Below, piece by piece: positions 15,863 to 24,640 of a stretch of 64,000 nt of DNA. Position numbers and translations under genes: made by a program. The stretch is from NCBI GenBank assembly GCA_020049835.1, contig JAGVLK010000016.1, forward strand, positions 62,001 through 126,000, read 5' to 3'. The notes below the pieces were generated by a model. It saw only the letters and a program-made list of their open reading frames with translations, did no database searches and was not told where the DNA came from. The stretch is from Candidatus Babeliales bacterium (lineage in GTDB: Bacteria > Babelota > Babeliae > Babelales > Vermiphilaceae). Numbering within the stretch: position 1 is the stretch's first letter; every line of letters begins with the position of its first letter.

Positions 15863-15881
15863 TCAGAAATACGGCTTCTGA
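15863..15881 (-). terminator. Weak hairpin between immunity gene and orphan cassette
   Basis: A six-base stem TCAGAA/TTCTGA with a 7-base loop, read on the minus strand, is followed by AAAAATTTT. It could end the toxin-immunity transcript and leave the orphan cassette weakly expressed. Confidence 0.35.
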
Positions 15882-15899
15882 TTTCAATATAAAAATGTA

Positions 15900-16331
15900 T
15901 TATCCAACTTTATAATTGAATGTTCTTCGAAATTCAGGAGCATCATCAAATTCCACAATCATATTGATATGTTGATCATCACGCCGTAACGTAATTTTTT
16001 TAATACTCCCTGTCTCGTTTACCTCTTGCCAAGATTTAAGTATATCTATCAAATCGGAACGATTTATTTCTATTTGAAACCAATCAGGGTCATCATCAGT
16101 ATGATCATAAATAAAAATCGAAGGTCCCTCCATTCTTGTATACATCAAATTCCCACCATACTCTTCAATGCTTTCATCATTAAGGATTTCCAACATGCGA
16201 GGAATACTGCTACGATGCTGAAACAAATAATTTTTCAATTGATTTAAGAAATTATCATCGCAAGGCTCGGATATTAAAAATCCTATTCCTTCTTTTGTTA
16301 TTAACTCTTTTATCTTTAATTCATAGGTCAT
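15900..16331 (-). CDS. Probable immunity protein for the EndoU toxin
   Basis: A 143-residue cytoplasmic, acidic protein whose ATG lies one base after the toxin stop codon, indicating translational coupling. It has no signal peptide or membrane segment. A strongly acidic loop (YDHTDDDPDW) could contact the basic RNase domain. Family not recognised. The role is inferred from position and properties. Confidence 0.65.
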   Translation of the reverse strand: MTYELKIKELITKEGIGFLISEPCDDNFLNQLKNYLFQHRSSIPRMLEILNDESIEEYGGNLMYTRMEGPSIFIYDHTDDDPDWFQIEINRSDLIDILKSWQEVNETGSIKKITLRRDDQHINMIVEFDDAPEFRRTFNYKVG

Positions 16332-16332
16332 A

Positions 16333-19300
16333 CTATATTTTCCCTTCTAACCATAATTTATATAATTCAAAATTAGGATATGCTGTTATTACACGAGCGC
16401 TTGTATCACCAACTTTTATCACTGTTACTATAGGAATTCCCTCAGTCGTTAATCCTAAATGTGTATATTTATTATTTGGCATACCATTTGATAAAATTTT
16501 ATTTTCATAGATAATTGCCTTTGTATTTGCTGGCAACATAGACTCATATATTTTTTCTATCGTCTGCGCCCTTGTCCATTCAGCTGGAAACATTGTAGAT
16601 TGTTTAAATTTTGAGCCATGACTGCGCCATTCAAATTGATAACAACCATTTGGAAGCGTAACCCTATCTTTAATTTCAATCAAGCCACTTTCTTCAATCG
16701 CTCTCATATAATCATGATGAAACCCAGCACCCGAAATCTCACCTTTTGCACATTTGGTTAACAGTTCTGGCGTTGTAATATGTTCGTAATTCATTACGAT
16801 TGGTTTTCGCACAGGCAAGTCGTGATGCACAGGAGTTTGCATTGTATAATCAAACGGCTTTGCCAAAATTTCATGTTGTAAGTCACCTGGAACCGTTTCA
16901 TGCCATCCTTCCTGATGATCTTTAAAGGCATGTCTACCTCCTATCGTATGCTTACCATGCTGTGCGCAAACTATTTTTTGCTTTTCATCATATTCATGCA
17001 GATATTGTCTGACTTTCGCGCGTAATTCTGGATCTTTTATTTCATTAAGAAAAGCCTTTCTGTCAGCCTGGCTTACAATCCTTGTTGCCGGCAAACATTC
17101 TGCTTGTCCACTAGAAGATGAACAAGGGCCTACTTCCGTTGAACTTGATGTCTCAGCTGAGCTTCCCGGCAATTGCAAAAATCCCGGCTGCGCCGAACTC
17201 AACGTTTGGCCCAGTTGCTTACCCAATTCCATCAACGCGGCAGCATGGGAAGTCACGTTCGAACTTTCAGCAACAACCTGCGTTCCCAGTTGTGCTACTT
17301 GACCACTTTCATTCAAAATAACGCGACTCACCGATTCCGGGTTCGTTACAGCATTTATGAAACGTGTGCCTTCGTATTGCGCTACCTGCTCCGTACGATA
17401 TATATTCGCAGCAACTTGTGCTGCGGTCGCTGGTGAACCACCAAAATGAGCAGATATTACAAGCTCTTTTGCCATAGCATCAAAGTTCTGCGCAGCCTGC
17501 ACAACGCCTTGCGTTAGTTTGCTCAGCCCGCTTATGCCGGCTTTAATTGCACCAAATTGCATTGCTTCGCGACCGGTAAACTGTCCGGTTGAAACACCGG
17601 CCTGTCGCCATTCTTGGGGTGTCATATCCGGTATATGCTCTACAAACGCAGCGACCTGCTGCGCAAGATGATTTGCCCCGGTAGTAATGCGGACATAGCG
17701 CTCATGATTAGCATCAAGAATTCTGCGTGCTTCATCATACCTGCCAAACTCTATGGCATCTGCTAATATAAACTGATCACCAACAATTTCAGCAAAATGC
17801 TTGATCGTCGTAATCGTGTTACAAAGACCATCATAGATACCTTTAAAATCGGTAGCACCTTGTATAACGCCTACCGCTAACCCCATTCTGAATTGGTCAA
17901 CATTCGACCGCAATGTATCAAGTGACTGCGCAAGATCATGTGCTGAAACTGCATGCAAGAGTGCTTTCGTTACATCAAGAGTAGCACGTGTTCCTGCAAC
18001 AAGTGGGCTCATGGAATCTGCTAAATACAAAGCCTTTTCAACCACCAGAGTGCACAGATCAGCATAGGACATTGCTTCAAGTACATGCCCAGCTTGATTA
18101 AGCATATTACCGGTTTGTGCACAATCAAAAGCTCCATTGCGAATTACATTACCATACGATGATAATGGTCGCGCCTCAGCGAGAGTGTTTAACGTATTTA
18201 CCAATTTTGCATGCGTATCCTGTTGAAGAGCATTACCCGTGCATGTAGTAAACTGTTCAGCATCTATACCCGCCTTTTCTAACGCTTTATATGCGTGCGG
18301 ACTTAACGTATAGCTACTTTCACGTATTGAAAGATCCCCAGCAACCATCGTCGCCAGAGCATTTTCACGTGATTGGAAATATTCAGATAGAGCACCATTT
18401 TGCTGAAACATTGCAACATGCTGTGCTTGAACTTGGGTAAGAAGCTGATCATAATGGAGCACAGCATTATTAATGTGCGTATTACTCGATTCCGCATGAA
18501 CATTGGCATGAGGCATTTCTGCAACTGCCAACGTTGCATGTTGTTGTATAAAATCTTGTACGTGCTTTGGAATGGTTACAGTGCTGTCACTATTTTGCAT
18601 TTCCTGTTGCAGCATGGCCATGTTATTAGCAGCAGTTACAATATCGCCATGCTCAATGGAGCTCTTAATATCATCACATAACGCAATGTTTTGCCGCTGC
18701 ATAGTTTCGGTGCTTTGCATTGCAGGATTTAAGTATATCTGTCCCGCAAAATGCGAAAGAGCTCGATAGGCATCTTGATGCTCATGCGCATTGCACGCAG
18801 GCTTGAGAATCTGCAGATATTGCTGCGCCTGTTGACGGTGTATATCGGAAGCAATCGGCTGCACCATAACTTGTGCATAGAGCGTACGGTCGGAAGTATA
18901 CTCTTGAGTTCCTAATTCGTTAGGAAAAGCTATCGCTCGCGCATCACGAATAAGCGTATCGTCATATGTATATATTTTGGGAAGATGTGTATCTTGATCA
19001 TAATAGATTTGATATATTTCACGGTTTCCGCCATCAATAGCCAATGTCCCTAAACGGGTAATTTGCTCTGCATTATTTTGAGTATCAATTAAATCGTATG
19101 CTATATCCATTACAGGCGAAGGATATTCTTGATATTCAAGCTTACGTTGCAATGCAATTACGTTATCATTACGTCTTACAAAATTATCTCTCATCTCTTG
19201 TATACGTGATGGATCACAAGCAATTTTATTAATTATGTTTGCAAAATTAGGATCACCTGCATAGCAGAGCAATTCGTGACCTCGAGCTCTAAATATTCTT

Positions 19301-20700
19301 GCTGAATTAGGATATCGTCGCATTGCATCTTGCATACAACTTCTAGCATCTACACGCTGTTCAAATATACGAATATAGTTGGTAAAACATTTGGAATCTC
19401 GTAATGCTTTACCTGCATGATCCAGGAATACTGTATCATTTTTGTATGGCAATAATAAATGTGCTTGTTGAATTTGCTTAGAAGAGGCATTTTCAATGCC
19501 AACTTGTTTGCAAAGATCTTGAGCGCTTACATGCTCTAGATACATTTGCTGAGCAATAGCCAATTTATTTCCCGGACACGCTAAAAGTTGCTCTTTATAC
19601 ACATGCCAACGAGGATTTGTTTCAGCACATATACGAGGAATACCCAATTCATTGAGCTCCGGATTGGTACGTAGACATTCACGCACCGGTCTCTTGTACT
19701 TTTGTTGCGACAATGTGCTGTCATAATCACGTACTACCTTTTCGGCAGCTTCCAGATTTCCATCTTTTAAATGTCGTTTAATGGATTGCATAGCAACATT
19801 CGAACGATGTCCTTTAATTCTATCAAATCTGGCTTGATCGTACGCCTCAATTTCCGTCATAGTATTATTTCCGGGAGCATACTGTTTTTGATAGATGGCT
19901 ATTAATGCGTCAAAATCTTTAGTAGGTTCTTCTAAAAAGCCACCACCTTTCTTATAGAGCGCTAATTCTAAACCATCAATTAGATTGTTTAATTCGTTTT
20001 TTAAATGATGTGCTGCTATCGTATATTGTTCAAGCGTTAGAAGCTGTTGATATGAAGTTTCATGAGTTATTGGATTTCCCCACAGATCATATCCCGCTAC
20101 CGCAGAATTGTTTGCTAAATCACTATAAGCCTTAAATGCCGAATCTAAGCGGTCTTGACTAAATTCACGACATAACCCATCATATGCTGTACGCAATTCG
20201 GCAAAATTGGATTTGATAAAATCTCGATTATGCACATTGCCAGCATGAACCATTGCAGAAAGTGTTTGCAATTGCACATTAATATTTCGATATATCTCAC
20301 CTGCAGGTTTATATTCTTGCATAAATTTTAATGTACTTTGATGCGCGATCATTCTTTGATACGATACAGCACTACGTTGCGCTGCAACAGCTTGCATATG
20401 CGATACCATACAATCATGAGACATAGATCGAATAAAATTCATACCACTCATCATTTCTCCACCAGCACGTGAACCCTGCGAACGGGAGATGCTTTCAGGA
20501 GTAACTACTAGATTCCTCTGCGTTATTTGGTGCTCTGATTCCGTCTGCATATCGCGAGCTCGCAAATTGGAATCTCGCGAAAAACCAGACCATAGATCTA
20601 CCAGGTTGTTAGTTGTTGTACTCTGTTCGCGATGGCGTGAGCTTGGCGAAATAGTCAAAATAAAAGCTATGCTGAGAACAAGGATAAGTTTTTTATTCAT
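16333..20700 (-). CDS. Large secreted polymorphic toxin with EndoU RNase tip
   Basis: 1455 residues with a Sec signal (about 1-18). A long helical body contains no RHS/YD, filamentous haemagglutinin or PAAR elements that I recognise. The pre-toxin region (about 1000-1180) is shared with the orphan cassette and the remnant, and ends in AQPGFLQLPG near 1171. A Ser-rich linker follows, then a toxin tip. Residues 1305-1455 match the EndoU pattern: H1307 and H1328/H1329 (GAGFHHD), a Lys before the QSTMFPAEW motif (about 1364-1372), and T1439-A-Y1441-P (ITAYPNF). EndoU domains are metal-independent or Mn-dependent endoribonucleases and common toxins in contact-dependent inhibition. The target may be a rival bacterium or the host. 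The gene follows the AAA+ gene by 3 bases. Confidence 0.8.
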   Translation of the reverse strand: MNKKLILVLSIAFILTISPSSRHREQSTTTNNLVDLWSGFSRDSNLRARDMQTESEHQITQRNLVVTPESISRSQGSRAGGEMMSGMNFIRSMSHDCMVSHMQAVAAQRSAVSYQRMIAHQSTLKFMQEYKPAGEIYRNINVQLQTLSAMVHAGNVHNRDFIKSNFAELRTAYDGLCREFSQDRLDSAFKAYSDLANNSAVAGYDLWGNPITHETSYQQLLTLEQYTIAAHHLKNELNNLIDGLELALYKKGGGFLEEPTKDFDALIAIYQKQYAPGNNTMTEIEAYDQARFDRIKGHRSNVAMQSIKRHLKDGNLEAAEKVVRDYDSTLSQQKYKRPVRECLRTNPELNELGIPRICAETNPRWHVYKEQLLACPGNKLAIAQQMYLEHVSAQDLCKQVGIENASSKQIQQAHLLLPYKNDTVFLDHAGKALRDSKCFTNYIRIFEQRVDARSCMQDAMRRYPNSARIFRARGHELLCYAGDPNFANIINKIACDPSRIQEMRDNFVRRNDNVIALQRKLEYQEYPSPVMDIAYDLIDTQNNAEQITRLGTLAIDGGNREIYQIYYDQDTHLPKIYTYDDTLIRDARAIAFPNELGTQEYTSDRTLYAQVMVQPIASDIHRQQAQQYLQILKPACNAHEHQDAYRALSHFAGQIYLNPAMQSTETMQRQNIALCDDIKSSIEHGDIVTAANNMAMLQQEMQNSDSTVTIPKHVQDFIQQHATLAVAEMPHANVHAESSNTHINNAVLHYDQLLTQVQAQHVAMFQQNGALSEYFQSRENALATMVAGDLSIRESSYTLSPHAYKALEKAGIDAEQFTTCTGNALQQDTHAKLVNTLNTLAEARPLSSYGNVIRNGAFDCAQTGNMLNQAGHVLEAMSYADLCTLVVEKALYLADSMSPLVAGTRATLDVTKALLHAVSAHDLAQSLDTLRSNVDQFRMGLAVGVIQGATDFKGIYDGLCNTITTIKHFAEIVGDQFILADAIEFGRYDEARRILDANHERYVRITTGANHLAQQVAAFVEHIPDMTPQEWRQAGVSTGQFTGREAMQFGAIKAGISGLSKLTQGVVQAAQNFDAMAKELVISAHFGGSPATAAQVAANIYRTEQVAQYEGTRFINAVTNPESVSRVILNESGQVAQLGTQVVAESSNVTSHAAALMELGKQLGQTLSSAQPGFLQLPGSSAETSSSTEVGPCSSSSGQAECLPATRIVSQADRKAFLNEIKDPELRAKVRQYLHEYDEKQKIVCAQHGKHTIGGRHAFKDHQEGWHETVPGDLQHEILAKPFDYTMQTPVHHDLPVRKPIVMNYEHITTPELLTKCAKGEISGAGFHHDYMRAIEESGLIEIKDRVTLPNGCYQFEWRSHGSKFKQSTMFPAEWTRAQTIEKIYESMLPANTKAIIYENKILSNGMPNNKYTHLGLTTEGIPIVTVIKVGDTSARVITAYPNFELYKLWLEGKI

Positions 20701-20703
20701 ATA

Positions 20704-22620
20704 TTATCTATATCTCGAAAGTAAGTTTGCAGGCCTAACATATAGTTCCATATCTGCAGGCAATTCACGGCCATGTTCTGTGTAAAATTGCTTAATTGCA
20801 GTGATAATATCGCTCTGAAATACTCTTCCGCGTATTGCCTTATTATGAGAAATTTCATGATATCTATTGTTTGTTTCGATGATTAAATCTTTTTCAAAAT
20901 CACGCCAAAGTTGTTCAACTACAACAGATCGTTCTTGAGTGTTTTCAATACTTCTTGCCGCCTTGAGCCGTTGATCTAGAGTGTGCATTGGTATATCTAG
21001 ATTTTTTATATAGTTTCCACGCAGCGAAATATAATGGAGATTTTCAGATTGTTTCAGCTGACGTGTTATTTGACTCTTGCGATCTTCACGTGATTGCGCA
21101 TAGCGACGGACATCTCGCGACAAATCTTCATCATAATCATCTCTAGATTGTTTATAACGACAAGCATCTCGTTTAAGAACAGCTGTTCGATCCATACGAG
21201 ACTGCTCATATCGCTCAGCATCACGATTGATGGCATCTTGTTCACATTTTAGCGCATAATGATAACGATAATCACTTTCCTGATTTGCAACATGATTATG
21301 CAATGCACCGAATAATTGTAAACTATGCGTTCTATCTTTATCTTCCGTATCTAATGCATTAATTAATTGAGCAACTGCCAAAAGTTGCATACTATATGGT
21401 GTATAGGCAGTATCAATCATACGCAATCCAAAACTAGCAGCTGCAACGTAATAGCTAAGTGCACGAACCGAATATAGCTGCTGCACAACAGGGTGGGACA
21501 GAAATCGTTGCAAGTTTGAACGATGATGCTTACGATATGCTTCCTTCACATGATCCTCGGTGATAATAACTTCCGAATAATCTGAAGGTGTATTCAATGT
21601 TTGAAAAATTGCAATCTCCGCTGCGGTGTCGATTAATTCTAGTTTTTCACGGTCTGTTAAATGTGCAACACCTGCAGAAAGGTCATTTAATCTTTTTTCT
21701 GAAAAACTCCACGTAATTGGCTTTGATGAAATTTCAGAATGTATAGATTGCTCTGAAGACGCAGAAGCTGTTGAAGTGCTTAAAGAACTTGATGCATTTG
21801 ATGAAGAACGGTTATCTATTATCGACGATAGTACTGATAGACTTAACCTCGTCGCTGACGCCATATCAGTCTGATTAAACTTAAAGATGCTATTAAAAAA
21901 CCTTGTTTGCATCTGTGGTTCATATTCTTTTGGATCAAGATTATCAGTCCCAATGACACAGATGTGCCGTTCCTTTTCAATTTGATCAAGACATTGCCAA
22001 AGTTTAATAACTGTAGCGTGTTGATCTGTTTCACGTTCATTTTTGCTATATTGTGCCAAATACTTTAGTTCATCAAGAACTATCAGAAATCTTCGTTCAG
22101 GATAATCTAGCAACGTTTGAAATAAGTTATCTAAGAAATCTGGCCCAGATCGTCTATAACTCGTTTCAATGGATGAACCATGAATAAGAAGACATTCCAT
22201 ATTACAAATTTTCGCCAATGCAAGTGCCGTAAACGTTTTACTGCATCCTGAAGGACCATGATATACCATTCGTGAAGGATATCTAATTGATTTATATACC
22301 TGAGGGTTTTGCAGATGGTGTATTTTACGAGAAAAGTCACTAGCCCATTCTGGATGTCGTGATATTACCGCTTCAACATGTTGCGATGCTTGCTGATATG
22401 TTGGTAAATCTGCTCGATATCGCATTAGAAGCGATTGTACCTTCTTATCACAAAATCCTTCTCGCATCATTTGCCGGTTTAATTCATATTGGCTTTCAAT
22501 GTTACCATCAAATAACTGCTGAGGATCAAAGGTCGATGATTCATTCGATGCAGCATAATTATTTCTTGCAACAAAGACGAATACTAAAAACATAATTCGT
22601 ATTCTATAAAAATTAAACAT
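20704..22620 (-). CDS. AAA+ ATPase with signal peptide and altered Walker A
   Basis: 638 residues beginning with a signal-like segment (residues 1-24, ending NYAAS). The AAA+ core has Walker A GPSGCSKT (122-129), where the usual Gly before Lys is Ser, Walker B FLIVLDE (178-184), sensor 1 GTDN (224-227) and a probable arginine finger R240. A Ser-rich insert follows. After the core come a hydrophobic segment (ALSYYVAAASFGLRM) and a charged helix with an 18-residue repeat RYxQSRxDxxxxLxxDxx. It is a close paralog of the next gene. ATP is absent outside the cytoplasm, so it is either an N-terminally anchored cytoplasmic protein or is exported into a host cell. Immediately upstream of the toxin gene. 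Confidence 0.8.
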   Translation of the reverse strand: MFNFYRIRIMFLVFVFVARNNYAASNESSTFDPQQLFDGNIESQYELNRQMMREGFCDKKVQSLLMRYRADLPTYQQASQHVEAVISRHPEWASDFSRKIHHLQNPQVYKSIRYPSRMVYHGPSGCSKTFTALALAKICNMECLLIHGSSIETSYRRSGPDFLDNLFQTLLDYPERRFLIVLDELKYLAQYSKNERETDQHATVIKLWQCLDQIEKERHICVIGTDNLDPKEYEPQMQTRFFNSIFKFNQTDMASATRLSLSVLSSIIDNRSSSNASSSLSTSTASASSEQSIHSEISSKPITWSFSEKRLNDLSAGVAHLTDREKLELIDTAAEIAIFQTLNTPSDYSEVIITEDHVKEAYRKHHRSNLQRFLSHPVVQQLYSVRALSYYVAAASFGLRMIDTAYTPYSMQLLAVAQLINALDTEDKDRTHSLQLFGALHNHVANQESDYRYHYALKCEQDAINRDAERYEQSRMDRTAVLKRDACRYKQSRDDYDEDLSRDVRRYAQSREDRKSQITRQLKQSENLHYISLRGNYIKNLDIPMHTLDQRLKAARSIENTQERSVVVEQLWRDFEKDLIIETNNRYHEISHNKAIRGRVFQSDIITAIKQFYTEHGRELPADMELYVRPANLLSRYR

Positions 22621-22684
22621 AATAATCCTTTATTGTTTTAAATACACAGTTTTAACTTTCCATGACTTTTTACACCACCTACTA

Positions 22685-24574
22685 TCAAACAAAGCAGCGT
22701 AGTTCATCAGGAATAGCTCTTTTGTGCTTACTATAAAATGCTTTAACTAATTTTTTATTTGAGTCACTAAATGGCGTTCCCCATAGTCCCTCAGTAAATT
22801 GAATTTCATTTTTTCGATGACGTAATTCCTGAAGTAGTTGCCGTTCAACATCCGTCCAAGCATTTTCGATAGTGCTTGCTCTTTGATGCAGATCACTGAT
22901 GTCTTGCGCAGCCAAGAGATTCTGTTCAAGAACATCAAATACCATGTCAATTCCTTTTATATATTGACCACGCAATGCATAAGATTGATCAATTCTAAAC
23001 TGTGCAATATGGCGCCTTTCGTCTTCTTCCAAATCTTTACGCGATTGTTCATATCGATCTGCATCAAGTTTAAGCGCATTGTCTCGATCTATTCGAGATT
23101 GTTCGTATCGAGTATTTTCGGTTTCCCAATCTGCTATAAAATCTTTGCGCGATTGTTCGTAACGTTCTGCATCGAGCTTAAGAGCTTCTTGCTGTCTGCG
23201 TAATCCATCGCAATAACGTTTGTGCGATTCGTAATATTCAACTGTTGTAGTTAAGGCATTGAATAATTGTAAATCGCGTAATTTTTCCTTGTTATTCGGA
23301 TCTAGGGCATTAATGCATTGAGCCACAACGATAAGTTTTGTGCTGTGCGGAATATATGTTGGGTCATATATGCGTAACCCAAAACTTGCAGCTGCAATGT
23401 AATAACTTAATGCACGCACTGAGCATAGTTGTTTAACAAAGGGATGGCTAAAAAAACGTTGTATGCAAGTCCGTTGATATTTTTTGAACGCCTCATTTAA
23501 ATGACACACTTTAAGAGCAATTTCTGAACTCTCTGTAGGTGAGTTCAATTCATTAAATACCGCAATTTCAGCTGCACACTGCACTAACTCTAATTTTTCT
23601 CGATCTGTTAAATGTGATACACCAGACAAATATCCTTCCAATTGTTTATCAGTGAAATCACGCGTTAGATTTTTAACCGTATTATTATGCATAAACGATT
23701 GTTCAGCAAAATCAGTACTTGAGCCTACGGCTGAATTCATAGAACTACTTGAATCATGTGGAATGCTCAACGCAATACTATTTTCTCTAATAGTCGCTAA
23801 CCGTAACATGCTTAACCCCGCAGCTGATGACGCATCAGCCCGATTAAATTTAAAGATACTATTAAAAAATCTTGTTTGCATTTGCGATTCATACTTTTGC
23901 GGATCAAGATTATCAGTACCAACTACACAAATGTGTCGCTGTTTCTCAATTAGATCTAGACACTGCCAAAGCTTAGTAACTGTGGCATGCTGATGTATAT
24001 CTCGTTCATCTTTGCTGTATTGCGCTAAAACTCTTAACTCGTCAAATACAATTAGAAATCTTCGATTAGGGTAAGTTAACAATGTTTGAAAAAGTGTTTC
24101 TAAAAATTCCGGTCCTGATCGCCTATAGCTCGTTTCAACAGATGAACCTGGAATAAGCAGGCATTCCATATTGCAAATTTTTGCTAGCGCAAGAGTTGTG
24201 TAGGTTTTTCCGCATCCACTTGGTCCGTGATATAACATACGTGAAGGATACCTAACACCTTTATATATTAAAGGATTTTGTAGATGACTTATCTTGCGAG
24301 CAAATTCATTGGCCCATTCTGGATGACGAAATTTCATCGCTTCAATATGATGTTGTGCCTGCGATTCTGTGGGGAGATTCGTTTGATATCTTGCAAGTAA
24401 ATACGATAAATTATCATCGTGACATTCATCTTGCAGAATTTGACGATTTAGTTCGCGCTGACTTTCGTTAAATCCACCAGAAAATTCTGTAGGAGATTGG
24501 CTCGAAGAAGCGGCACAACAGATTCTGCCAATAAAGACAAATCCAAAAAATAGAATACGTAATGTACAAAACAC
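22685..24574 (-). CDS. AAA+ ATPase with signal peptide, paralog
   Basis: 629 residues from a GTG preceded by AAAGG. The N-terminal hydrophobic segment (1-22) ends RICCAAS. The AAA+ core is canonical: Walker A GPSGCGKT (117-124), Walker B LIVFDE, sensor GTDN, and RF in QMQTRF. The C-terminal half repeats the layout of the 20704 gene: hydrophobic ALSYYIAAASFGLR, then RYEQSR units spaced exactly 18 residues apart in a highly charged helix. It may form mixed oligomers with the Ser-variant paralog, with this subunit active. Substrate and partner are unknown. Confidence 0.8.
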   Translation of the reverse strand: MFCTLRILFFGFVFIGRICCAASSSQSPTEFSGGFNESQRELNRQILQDECHDDNLSYLLARYQTNLPTESQAQHHIEAMKFRHPEWANEFARKISHLQNPLIYKGVRYPSRMLYHGPSGCGKTYTTLALAKICNMECLLIPGSSVETSYRRSGPEFLETLFQTLLTYPNRRFLIVFDELRVLAQYSKDERDIHQHATVTKLWQCLDLIEKQRHICVVGTDNLDPQKYESQMQTRFFNSIFKFNRADASSAAGLSMLRLATIRENSIALSIPHDSSSSMNSAVGSSTDFAEQSFMHNNTVKNLTRDFTDKQLEGYLSGVSHLTDREKLELVQCAAEIAVFNELNSPTESSEIALKVCHLNEAFKKYQRTCIQRFFSHPFVKQLCSVRALSYYIAAASFGLRIYDPTYIPHSTKLIVVAQCINALDPNNKEKLRDLQLFNALTTTVEYYESHKRYCDGLRRQQEALKLDAERYEQSRKDFIADWETENTRYEQSRIDRDNALKLDADRYEQSRKDLEEDERRHIAQFRIDQSYALRGQYIKGIDMVFDVLEQNLLAAQDISDLHQRASTIENAWTDVERQLLQELRHRKNEIQFTEGLWGTPFSDSNKKLVKAFYSKHKRAIPDELRCFV

Positions 24575-24640
24575 AGTAAACCTTTATAGTAAATATTAGT
24601 TGTTGTAAGGGTGCTTCATACTACTGTTGCGACTTATAAT

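Noticed and set aside
16333-20700. RHS or two-partner-secretion toxin
   Set aside because: No YD repeats, no haemagglutinin repeats and no two-partner-secretion domain were seen; the protein has a plain signal peptide and helical body.
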